This document shows positions 18,570-24,978 of a stretch of 31,018 nucleotides of DNA, one piece after another. How positions within the stretch are numbered: the stretch's first letter is position 1; each line of letters starts with the position of its first letter. The notes under the pieces are model-generated. The model saw nothing but the letters and a program-made list of their open reading frames with translations. It made no database searches and was not told the DNA's origin. The DNA comes from DASSKW01 sp035701115 (GTDB lineage Bacteria > Pseudomonadota > Gammaproteobacteria > Natronospirales > REEB76): contig DASSOA010000057.1 of the NCBI GenBank assembly GCA_035701115.1, positions 1-31,018 on the forward strand. Reading direction: 5' to 3'. Position numbers and translations under genes: made by a program.

Positions 18570-19205
18570 ATGACCGGCGTTTGTGCGCTCAGCTGTGAAT
18601 CTCTCGATGTCTGGCGCGGTGATCGCCATCTGTGTCACAACCTTTCTTTCCGGGCCGCGGCGGGGCAGGCCGTCCGCCTGCACGGCGCCAACGGGGCCGG
18701 TAAAACCACGCTGATCCGGATTCTGGCCGGCCTGTCGCCGCCCGAATCGGGCCGGGTTTGCTGGAATGGCCAGCCGCTCGCCAAGGCCGGCGAAGTCTAC
18801 CGCCGGGAACTGGCGTTTTTGGGGCATAGCAACGGACTCAAGCCGAACCTGACCCCGACCGAAAACCTCACTGCCTATTCATCCATGATGGGCGCAAGCC
18901 CTGTCATGCCGATCCGCGACGCACTAGCACGGCTCGGGGTGGCTGAACTGGCTCACCGCGCCTGCGGCAGCATGTCCATGGGCCAGCAACGCCGGACTGC
19001 GCTTGCGCGCCTGCTGTTGTCGCCGGCCCGGCTCTGGTTGCTCGATGAGCCCTTGACCAGTCTCGATGTCTCCGGGGTGGCCCTGCTGGCCGACCTGATC
19101 AAGTCGCATCTGGGCCGCGGCGGCCTTGTCATTTTTGCGACCCATCAGCCGCTCGATCTGGGAAGCCAGCGCGTGGACACCGTAACCCTCGGTGGCACAG
19201 CATGA
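18570..19205 (+). CDS. ccmA: Cytochrome c maturation ABC transporter ATP-binding subunit CcmA
   Basis: The 211-residue ATPase powers release of heme-loaded CcmE from CcmC/CcmD in System I cytochrome c maturation. Walker A is GANGAGKT (residues 39-46), the signature is SMGQQRR, Walker B is LWLLDEP and the switch His lies in FATHQPL. The start is fixed: an in-frame TGA lies 9 nt upstream of ATG 18570. There is no Shine-Dalgarno sequence in the 13 nt separating it from tRNA-Leu. The gene overlaps ccmB by four bases (ATGA). Confidence 0.95.
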   Translation: MTGVCALSCESLDVWRGDRHLCHNLSFRAAAGQAVRLHGANGAGKTTLIRILAGLSPPESGRVCWNGQPLAKAGEVYRRELAFLGHSNGLKPNLTPTENLTAYSSMMGASPVMPIRDALARLGVAELAHRACGSMSMGQQRRTALARLLLSPARLWLLDEPLTSLDVSGVALLADLIKSHLGRGGLVIFATHQPLDLGSQRVDTVTLGGTA

Positions 19206-19876
19206 TGGACGGCGTGTTCGGCGCACTGGTCCGCCGCGATCTCCAGCTGGCCTACCGGCGGCGCGGCGAAATGGTGACGCCGCTGATGTTTTTCATCATG
19301 GTCACGGCGCTGTTTCCACTGGGCCTCAATCCCGATCCGGCACTGCTGCGAACGCTTGCACCCGGCGTCATCTGGGTGGCGGCCCTGCTGGCCGGTGTAG
19401 TCGGCCTGGAAAGTCTGTTCAAGAGCGACTATGAAGACGGCTCGCTTGAACTCATGGTGCTGAGTCCCGTGCCGCTGGAACTCATCGCGCTGATCCGGGT
19501 TCTTACCCATTGGCTGATCACCGGCCTGCCGGTGGTGATCCTCGCGCCCCTCATGGGAATGCTGCTGGCCTTTCCCGCATCCGCCATGGGCACGTTGCTG
19601 ACCGGATTGCTGCTGGGTACGCCGGTGCTGAGCCTGCTGGGCGCCGTGGGTGCCGCGCTTACCGTCGGCCTGCGCCGCAGCGGCATGCTGTTGCCGCTGC
19701 TTATTCTGCCGCTGGCGGTGCCGGTGTTGATATTCGGTGCGCGTTCTGCTGCGATGGCGCTGGCTGGTGATGATGTCTCGGGACCGCTGTATCTGCTGGG
19801 TGCAATACTGGCGTTGACCTTGACGCTTGCACCGTTCGCTATCGCCGGCGGGTTGCGAGTCAGCCTGGAAAACTGA
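19202..19876 (+). CDS. ccmB: Heme exporter membrane subunit CcmB
   Basis: The 224-residue integral membrane protein has about six hydrophobic segments and pairs with CcmA. Typical CcmB stretches are ALVRRDLQLAYRRRGEMVTPLMFF at the N terminus, FKSDYEDGSLELMVLSP and RVLTHWLITGLPVVILAPLMG. The start overlaps the ccmA stop. A hairpin follows 3 nt after the stop, and ccmC begins 170 bp later, a longer gap than elsewhere in the cluster. Confidence 0.95.
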   Translation: MMDGVFGALVRRDLQLAYRRRGEMVTPLMFFIMVTALFPLGLNPDPALLRTLAPGVIWVAALLAGVVGLESLFKSDYEDGSLELMVLSPVPLELIALIRVLTHWLITGLPVVILAPLMGMLLAFPASAMGTLLTGLLLGTPVLSLLGAVGAALTVGLRRSGMLLPLLILPLAVPVLIFGARSAAMALAGDDVSGPLYLLGAILALTLTLAPFAIAGGLRVSLEN

Positions 19877-19879
19877 ATT

Positions 19880-19904
19880 GTCGTTGTTCACTTCGAACGA
19901 CGAC
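19880..19904 (+). other. Hairpin after ccmB
   Basis: GTCGTTGTTC and GAACGACGAC form a 10-bp stem with one G-U pair and a 5-nt loop (ACTTC), starting 3 nt after the ccmB stop. It has no T run, so an RNA stabiliser or weak attenuator is more likely than a full terminator. Confidence 0.6.
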
Positions 19905-19932
19905 TGTATTCCGGGAACCGTGTGCGACGGAA

Positions 19933-19946
19933 TTGATCTGCATCAA
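19933..19946. promoter_or_regulatory. FNR/ANR-type binding site upstream of ccmC
   Basis: The sequence TTGAT-CTGC-ATCAA is a perfect match to the FNR/ANR consensus TTGAT-N4-ATCAA. It is centred at 19939.5. If it works as a class II activator site at -41.5, transcription would start at about 19981, and the hexamer at the right place (19969-19974, CAGAAT) matches the -10 consensus at 4 of 6 positions. Confidence 0.65.
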
Positions 19947-19968
19947 GCTCCGCGTTTTCATTTGCATT

Positions 19969-19974
19969 CAGAAT
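19969..19974 (+). promoter_or_regulatory. Candidate -10 of the FNR-dependent ccmC promoter
   Basis: CAGAAT lies where a -10 element should be relative to the FNR-type box. Without an activator it would be weak, as no -35 is visible. A separate TTGACA at 19995-20000 has no convincing -10 partner. Confidence 0.4.
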
Positions 19975-20046
19975 TGCAGAACGAGGGGGCTCCGTTGACA
20001 CGGTCGGCCACCTGGATTTGATAACCCGATTTGGAGGTCTGGTTGC

Positions 20047-20775
20047 GTGTTCACCTGGTTTCATAAACTCGCGTCGCCGCCGTATTTCTACAAATTCGCG
20101 CAGTACGTTGCGCCCTGGACCGGGTGGATTACGTTGCTGTTGCTTGCGATCGGCCTGTACGGCGGTCTGTGGGTGGCGCCACCGGATTATCAACAGGGCG
20201 ACGGTTTCCGCATCATCTACATTCACGTGCCCAGCGCCTGGATGTCGATGTCAGGTTACGCATTCATGGCGATTGCGGCCGGCATCGGGTTGATCTGGCG
20301 CATGAAACTCGCGAGCGCGGTTGCAGCCGCCGCGGCGCCGCTGGGCGCATCGTTTGCGTTTCTGGCGCTGGTTACCGGTTCGCTGTGGGGCAAACCGATG
20401 TGGGGCACATACTGGGTATGGGATGCCCGTCTGACATCCGAACTGATTCTGCTGTTTCTCTATTTCGGTTTCATGGCACTGAATCAGGCATTTTCGGAAC
20501 AGCGTACCGGCGACCGTGCCAGCGCGATTCTGGCCTTGGTGGGACTGGTCAATCTGCCCATCATTCATTACTCGGTGGACTGGTGGAATACGCTGCACCA
20601 GGGACCGACGGTGTTTGTCGGTACGCATTCCGACATTTCCACCAGCATGCTGATTCCACTGCTGGTGATGATCGCCGCCTTCATGCTTTACTTCGCGACC
20701 TTCGTCATGCGGCGCCTGCAGGTGGAAATTCTCCGGCGCGAGCGCAACACCGCGTGGATCAAGGAACTCATATGA
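20047..20775 (+). CDS. ccmC: Heme exporter/handling protein CcmC
   Basis: CcmC is the inner-membrane heme-handling protein that loads heme onto CcmE. It starts at GTG 20047 with GGAGG 9 nt upstream and has 242 residues. About six membrane segments flank the tryptophan-rich WWD region (WGTYWVWDARLTSELILLFLYFG), with the conserved His residues in YIHVPSAWMSM and HYSVDWWNTLHQGPT. The stop overlaps the ccmD start (ATGA). The gene probably begins the ccmCDE unit. Confidence 0.96.
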   Translation: MFTWFHKLASPPYFYKFAQYVAPWTGWITLLLLAIGLYGGLWVAPPDYQQGDGFRIIYIHVPSAWMSMSGYAFMAIAAGIGLIWRMKLASAVAAAAAPLGASFAFLALVTGSLWGKPMWGTYWVWDARLTSELILLFLYFGFMALNQAFSEQRTGDRASAILALVGLVNLPIIHYSVDWWNTLHQGPTVFVGTHSDISTSMLIPLLVMIAAFMLYFATFVMRRLQVEILRRERNTAWIKELI

Positions 20776-20933
20776 AATCGTGGCACGAATTCTTCACCAT
20801 GGGCGGATACGCCGTGTATGTCTGGCCAGCTTACGCCATTGCTGCGGCCGTGCTGATCGTCAACGCCTGGCTGCCGGGCCGGAAATTGCGGCGTCTGCTG
20901 AACGACCTGAAACGCCGCTCACAGGAGCAATGA
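20772..20933 (+). CDS. ccmD: Small heme exporter protein CcmD
   Basis: This 53-residue protein has one membrane segment (YAVYVWPAYAIAAAVLIVNAWL) and a basic cytoplasmic tail (GRKLRRLLNDLKRRSQ). That is the usual CcmD pattern, including the MGGYAVYVWPAY start of the helix. It helps release holo-CcmE from the CcmABC complex. ATG 20772 overlaps the ccmC stop by four bases, and ccmE starts 2 nt after its stop. Confidence 0.93.
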   Translation: MKSWHEFFTMGGYAVYVWPAYAIAAAVLIVNAWLPGRKLRRLLNDLKRRSQEQ

Positions 20934-20935
20934 CC

Positions 20936-21391
20936 ATGACACCCCGTCAGAAAAAACGTCTTGCAATCGTTGCGGTACTGGTCATCGGTGTCGGGATCGC
21001 CACCGCGCTGGGATTGCGCGCCTTTCAGCGCAACCTGCTGTACTACTTCACACCGAGTCAGGTTACATCCGGCGACGCGCACGTCGGCCAGATGTTCAGG
21101 ATGGGCGGGCTGGTTGCCGACGGAAGCGTCAAGCGCACCCCCGGCAGCATGACGGTACATTTCACGCTGACTGACATGCAGCATTCCGTGCCGATCGTAT
21201 ATACCGGAATCCTGCCGGATCTGTTCCGCGAAGGGCAGGGTATCGTGGTGCACGGCGAGCTCGACAAGAACGGTTTGTTTGTGGCCGATCAGGTGCTTGC
21301 CAAGCACGACGAAAAATACATGCCTCCCGAAGTGGAGGCAGCAATCAAGAAGGCCAAGGCAGAATCCGTCGCGCAGTCCAAAACCAAATAG
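20936..21391 (+). CDS. ccmE: Heme chaperone CcmE
   Basis: CcmE carries heme covalently from CcmC to the CcmFH ligase in the periplasm. ATG 20936 is chosen because an AGGAG lies 8 nt upstream; the ATG at 20930 is too close to it. This gives 151 residues: an N-terminal anchor (residues about 9-27) and an OB-fold domain. The heme-binding His124 and the nearby Tyr128 lie in LAKHDEKYMPPEV. The tail is lysine- and alanine-rich. In most System I operons ccmF would come next; here it is 3.6 kb away. Confidence 0.95.
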   Translation: MTPRQKKRLAIVAVLVIGVGIATALGLRAFQRNLLYYFTPSQVTSGDAHVGQMFRMGGLVADGSVKRTPGSMTVHFTLTDMQHSVPIVYTGILPDLFREGQGIVVHGELDKNGLFVADQVLAKHDEKYMPPEVEAAIKKAKAESVAQSKTK

Positions 21392-21577
21392 CCGTCACGC
21401 CGTTCTGATGTCCCGTTGCCGGGCATTGAGTTCGCTTACCTGAACTTCAGTTGTGACCGGACCAGTCCAAACTGGCCCGGGGCTTGCTTCCACAATTTCT
21501 CCTTGGGATATTGCTGCACGCCTCGCGCCGAGGACCCTGCCTTGTTGCTCAAGCGCTACATCCGGCAACAAGCAAGC

Positions 21578-21600
21578 GGACCCGGTTTTCCGGGTCCTTT
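21578..21600 (+). terminator. Terminator-like hairpin ending the ccmA-E side
   Basis: A perfect stem GGACCCGG/CCGGGTCC with loop TTTT is followed by TTT then C. The T run is short, but the stem is strong and located between ccmE and the next promoter region. Confidence 0.7.
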
Positions 21601-21639
21601 CCCAATATGTCATATGCGCGATATAAGTATGTCGCATTC

Positions 21640-21667
21640 TTGACAATATTTAAAAATGATCTAACCT
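21640..21667 (+). promoter_or_regulatory. Possible promoter of the cytochrome block
   Basis: A consensus TTGACA (21640-21645) is followed by an A+T-rich spacer. The best -10 at 16 bp is TAACCT (21662-21667, 3 of 6 matches), so an activator may be needed, or the true -10 lies elsewhere. Confidence 0.4.
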
Positions 21668-21673
21668 CAATTT

Positions 21674-21708
21674 GATACCGCAGGGTATCCGGTTTTTCTC
21701 CAAACCGG
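21674..21708 (+). promoter_or_regulatory. Palindrome and hairpin in the cytochrome leader
   Basis: GATACC-GCAG-GGTATC (21674-21689) is a perfect 6+6 dyad. It adjoins a second stem, CCGGTTT/AAACCGG (21689-21708). The first lies at about the expected transcription start and could be an operator or the 5' end structure of the mRNA. Confidence 0.45.
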
Positions 21709-21743
21709 TGGCATTGAACTCCATATAGAACGAGGAACTTGCC

Positions 21744-22154
21744 ATGAAACCCCTCAAGATTTTGGCATCGGTTTTGCTCGCGACGACTTTCGTTGTTGCG
21801 GCGATTTGTGCTGCTCCAGGACGAGCCGCCGATCAGACAACGGGCACCACGCTGACGGAACAGGATGCCGGTCGGGCCATTTTCGAGGCCAGGTGCGCCA
21901 CCTGCCACGGCGACCACGGGCGGGGCACCAAGGGCTACGAATTACCGGCAACGGCACCGCCGCTGCAGGGCAACCAGTTCATTATTTATGCGCCTGATTC
22001 CGCGATAGCGGATGTCATTCGCAACGGGCGTACCGGAGCCAAGCGGCACTACGACGATACATACCCGGATATGCCGTCATTTGATGCGTCAATGATTGCA
22101 GACTTGCGGCCATTGATCGCTTATCTGAAAGGCGACATGCAGCAGGGAAAGTGA
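21744..22154 (+). CDS. Periplasmic monoheme cytochrome c (first of two)
   Basis: The 136-residue protein has a signal peptide (about residues 1-29, ending GRA-A) and one heme c site, CATCH (Cys51, Cys54, His55). The likely sixth ligand is Met110 in DMPSF. It is a class I, single-domain cytochrome of about 107 mature residues. It resembles the second cytochrome of this block, sharing the (I)xNGR(T/S)G region and the heme and Met motifs, so the two are probably paralogues. An AGGA ribosome binding site lies 7 nt before the ATG. By position next to a Cyc2-like porin-cytochrome it is a candidate periplasmic electron carrier; this is inference. Confidence 0.9.
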   Translation: MKPLKILASVLLATTFVVAAICAAPGRAADQTTGTTLTEQDAGRAIFEARCATCHGDHGRGTKGYELPATAPPLQGNQFIIYAPDSAIADVIRNGRTGAKRHYDDTYPDMPSFDASMIADLRPLIAYLKGDMQQGK

Positions 22155-22214
22155 CAAGCCAAACGGGAATGAATCCTTGAACAGGGTGTTTACCCTCTCT
22201 CTGGAGACACGACC

Positions 22215-23705
22215 ATGAACAAGTTCATGATTCGCGCGAGTGCTGCACTGCTCATGCTGGCTGCAACTTGCTGGTTCGGTCAGGCGAGCGCCATGCCATC
22301 CTATGCGCGCCAGACGGGGCTCGACTGTAATTCATGCCATATCGGTTTTGAGAATGTGCCTGATTTTACTCGCACCGGGCGGTTGTTCATCATGCGCGGG
22401 TTTCATCAGCCAAATTCCATACACGGGAAATTCCGCGAGACCGGATTCAACGGTCAAGGTGAAGACACCCCCCATTACGGCGGCAACTATCTCGCCTTGA
22501 ACTGGGATGATTTTCTCTCGGCCCGTTTCATCAGCGATCTTGCCAGTGGCGGTGCCACTCCCGGTATTGGAGGCGGCACCAAACGCGATGTCACGGCCAA
22601 TCCCGGTTCGCGCTTCTGCTTTTTCTTCACCGGTCCGGTAACCGACTGGTTGGGCGTATGGACCGAGCTCGGCTACCTCGGCAACAACTCGCTCAAAGCG
22701 GCCAATACCACCAGCACCGCCGGCCAGTCGCCCGGGCAGCCGACCAATCTGAACCTGTTTGCTTACGACGAGTACCGGCTGACGGCAAGCAGAATGTTGA
22801 GTGACGGCAACAGCTTCATCGCAATGGCATACGGCAACGAATATCCGGATGCTATCAATGAATTCGTTTTTCCAGTGGACCAGGTTCGTCCGTGGGGTTA
22901 TGGGCAGGGAGGTCTGGGTGCTGAATATTCCATTGCCAGCTACAGCTTCTATGGATTCTGGAACAACAGCGTTCTTACCCAGTATTCCATAATTTCCGGC
23001 GATTCGGATTCATCTTTCAGCAATGGGCATAACAACTACGTTGCGTTGGCCTATGACGGCATACCCGGGACCGGGGACAAGTTCCGGCGTGAAAGCAACG
23101 ACATGTGGTTCGTATTTGACGCGACCTGGGGCAACAATGTCGGTTCGCAGGTGAATCCGACCCATACCAGTTATGTGTGTTCGGCGGCCTGTCCCACCGG
23201 CGTTTCTTCGACCAATTTCGGTTTTTCCAACGGCCTTGGCTATCAGTGGTCATCGCTTGGTGATCTTGCCACCGTCAATGGCACCGGTCTCGAAACCGTC
23301 GACACCAGTCACGCCTGGCGACTCTCGGTACATTCAGCTGTCGCCGACATGGGCAACCATTCCTGGTATCAGAGCATTGCGCTGGCGCAGAACCGGCAGG
23401 ATTATGTCAGCGGCGCGTCATCGAGCCAGGAGAAAATCGGGTACACAATTCGATATTTTTACAATCGGACCTATGGTTTCGAGTTCTATGTAAATAAGGC
23501 CCTGCACTACAATTACACGGCCCCCACCGGAGTGGAGTATTCCGCCTACGCGCCGGCCAACTGGGGTATATCCGGGCTCTGGGCGCCGGCCATGAATATA
23601 AACTTCAGTTTGAACTACAGTCCCAGCAAGACCCCGGTGCTCAATGCCGCCGATTACCGCAGTGGTGGATATTCCTGGTCATTGATATTAGATTATGGCT
23701 TCTGA
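22215..23705 (+). CDS. Cyc2-like outer-membrane porin fused to a monoheme cytochrome
   Basis: The 496-residue protein has a signal peptide (residues 1-26, ending ASA-M). Next comes the short heme segment YARQTGLDCNSCH (heme Cys38, Cys41, His42) and a FTRTGRLFIMRGF stretch. About 420 residues follow with an outer-membrane barrel pattern: alternating hydrophobic and polar residues, many Tyr, Trp, Asn and Gly, and a C-terminal Phe (LILDYGF). One N-terminal CXXCH with an ARQTG lead joined to a porin-like barrel is the plan of Cyc2, the outer-membrane cytochrome of iron oxidisers. It could move electrons between an outside donor or acceptor and the two periplasmic cytochromes flanking it. The barrel has an extra VCSAAC pair, possibly a loop disulfide. 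The substrate is unknown. Ribosome binding site GGAG lies upstream of ATG 22215. Confidence 0.78.
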   Translation: MNKFMIRASAALLMLAATCWFGQASAMPSYARQTGLDCNSCHIGFENVPDFTRTGRLFIMRGFHQPNSIHGKFRETGFNGQGEDTPHYGGNYLALNWDDFLSARFISDLASGGATPGIGGGTKRDVTANPGSRFCFFFTGPVTDWLGVWTELGYLGNNSLKAANTTSTAGQSPGQPTNLNLFAYDEYRLTASRMLSDGNSFIAMAYGNEYPDAINEFVFPVDQVRPWGYGQGGLGAEYSIASYSFYGFWNNSVLTQYSIISGDSDSSFSNGHNNYVALAYDGIPGTGDKFRRESNDMWFVFDATWGNNVGSQVNPTHTSYVCSAACPTGVSSTNFGFSNGLGYQWSSLGDLATVNGTGLETVDTSHAWRLSVHSAVADMGNHSWYQSIALAQNRQDYVSGASSSQEKIGYTIRYFYNRTYGFEFYVNKALHYNYTAPTGVEYSAYAPANWGISGLWAPAMNINFSLNYSPSKTPVLNAADYRSGGYSWSLILDYGF

Positions 23706-23725
23706 ATCAAACCACAGGTGCACGC

Positions 23726-24070
23726 ATGCATAACAAAAGGCTTATTGCAACCTTACTGGCCGCGGGCTTGGCGCTGGCTTTTTGTTCCGGCGTTTACGCG
23801 GATTCCGGAGCGGATATTTTCGGTTCCAAATGTGCCAGTTGTCACGGCAAGGACGGGCAGGGTACGCCCGGTTTGGCACCCGCGCTCAAGGGCGATCCGT
23901 TCGTGATCAATGGCAAGATCAAGGACATCGAAGAGACCATCCAGAACGGGCGCAGCGGTGACCAGAAAAAATACAAGGATCTTCCGGTCGCAATGCCGGC
24001 CTGGCATCTTTCCGATGCCGATCTGAAGGCTGTGGTCAGTTATCTTCGCGGCGGCTTGCAGCATAAATAG
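23726..24070 (+). CDS. Periplasmic monoheme cytochrome c (second of two)
   Basis: The 114-residue protein has a signal peptide (about residues 1-25, ending VYA-D) and a single heme site CASCH (Cys36, Cys39, His40). The likely axial Met90 lies in AMPAW. The mature protein is only about 89 residues, a minimal class I cytochrome c. It follows the Cyc2-like gene by 20 nt, and a strong terminator follows it, so it closes a three-gene unit (cytochrome, porin-cytochrome, cytochrome). It resembles the first cytochrome but is shorter. Confidence 0.9.
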   Translation: MHNKRLIATLLAAGLALAFCSGVYADSGADIFGSKCASCHGKDGQGTPGLAPALKGDPFVINGKIKDIEETIQNGRSGDQKKYKDLPVAMPAWHLSDADLKAVVSYLRGGLQHK

Positions 24071-24088
24071 ACTGCGATTCCATTACGG

Positions 24089-24132
24089 GGCACCGTCTCT
24101 GGCTGGATCAGCCGGAGAGGTGCCTGTTTTTT
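24089..24132 (+). terminator. Terminator after the cytochrome block
   Basis: GGCACC/GGTGCC closes a long stem that continues with TCTCTGGCT/AGCCGGAGA (one G-U pair, one bulged G). It is followed by TGTTTTTT. The T run directly abuts the ribosome binding site of the next gene. Confidence 0.87.
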
Positions 24133-24147
24133 GAGGAACAATGCGCA

Positions 24148-24864
24148 GTGTCATCCGAATCCCGTATCCCGTTTGCGATTTTCATCAGTGTCCTGCTTGC
24201 CGGTTGCGTTGCCGGTGAGAATGCCGCCACATCGCCACCCTCTACGTATCCGGTTCAAATCAAGGCACGCTCGCTTGAGTTTTCAGCAGCACCCCAGCCG
24301 CAGCAACATGCCGGCGTAGTGTTGAATCTCGCCATTCGCGACAACCTGCCACAGCTTTATTACCGATATGAAGTGACATCTCGAATCAATGGCTCATATT
24401 TCATGATGCCGAATCCGCCGAAACTCTACACGGTATACAGGATCCCTTTTTACCAGAACATACCAGCTGCTCCGGTTGTGAAATTCACCCTCACCAACAA
24501 TTCGCAGCAGGTAATCGAGACCGGGCACAGCATCTGTGCATTTGACCTGGACGGTCAGACTATCCTGTCGAAACCGGTCAATATCCCCGACTTGCTGCCG
24601 GGGCATACTGCCGTTGCACGTATCGAAGGCCCGACATTCGACCAGTTACAGGGACATGCTTCCCTCACAGTCTGGATATATCACCTGGGCGATGGAACTG
24701 ACGGGACGCCATACAAGTGGGTCCTGCCGTATCAATTGACCGAGCAAACCCGTTCTGCACAAGCGGAACTGGTCGGAGAGTCTCCCCGCGAAGAAGCGGT
24801 CGCCGATTACAGAGGCCGCATTGAGCCGGCCGCAAATTCCCCCGCGTCCCCCGACCATCCGTGA
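24148..24864 (+). CDS. Lipoprotein of unknown function
   Basis: I do not recognise this family. GTG 24148 has GAGG 11 nt upstream; an ATG at 24141 is in another frame that soon stops. The 238-residue protein begins with a short signal sequence ending in a lipobox, LLAGC (Cys20), followed by Val. It should therefore be a lipoprotein. The body is rich in beta-prone and aromatic residues (YYRYEVTSRINGSYFMMPNPPKLYTVYRIP). It has one further Cys (HSICAFDLDGQ) and ends in a polar, Pro/Glu-rich tail. There is no CXXCH. Its place between the cytochromes and ccmF suggests an accessory role in the electron conduit, but that is a guess. Confidence 0.75.
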   Translation: MSSESRIPFAIFISVLLAGCVAGENAATSPPSTYPVQIKARSLEFSAAPQPQQHAGVVLNLAIRDNLPQLYYRYEVTSRINGSYFMMPNPPKLYTVYRIPFYQNIPAAPVVKFTLTNNSQQVIETGHSICAFDLDGQTILSKPVNIPDLLPGHTAVARIEGPTFDQLQGHASLTVWIYHLGDGTDGTPYKWVLPYQLTEQTRSAQAELVGESPREEAVADYRGRIEPAANSPASPDHP

Positions 24865-24889
24865 CCGCCGACGTCTGATCGCGTAAAAT
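24861..24889 (+). promoter_or_regulatory. Promoter for ccmF
   Basis: GTGACC (24861-24866, 4 of 6) and TAAAAT (24884-24889, 5 of 6) are separated by 17 bp. Transcription would begin near 24896, leaving a leader of about 80 nt that contains a GC-rich hairpin (24912-24941, CCGGCGG/CCGCCGG). Confidence 0.5.
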
Positions 24890-24978
24890 TCCCCAGCCTG
24901 ATCTCCCCATGCCGGCGGCTGCCTTCGGCGGCCCCCGCCGGATGACGCCCGATCTTCCAACGCCCAAGGCAGGTTGCC

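Larger units (their letters stand above)
21392..21743. other. Non-coding boundary between ccmE and the cytochrome block
   Basis: No convincing gene is present in these 352 bp. The first part holds an imperfect hairpin (21457-21480, CCGG-A-CCAGT and ACTGG-C-CCGG, loop CCAA) and a terminator (21578-21600). The sequence then becomes clearly A+T-rich from about 21605 to 21680, as expected of a promoter region, followed by a structured leader before the cytochrome start. Confidence 0.7.

Noticed and set aside
19995..20025. TTGACA upstream of ccmC as a constitutive promoter
   Set aside because: No -10 hexamer with acceptable spacing; the closest (GATAAC) needs 19 bp.
21416..21643. 75-residue ORF in the ccmE-cytochrome gap
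   Set aside because: It spans a terminator hairpin and has no ribosome binding site or family resemblance.
21605..21650. Possible Rrf2/NsrR-type operator in the A+T-rich stretch
   Set aside because: ATAT arms pair by chance in such sequence, and I could not match a defined consensus.
24141..24220. ATG at 24141 as start of the gene after the second cytochrome
   Set aside because: It is in another frame with no lipobox and stops soon; GTG 24148 leads into a clear signal sequence and lipobox.
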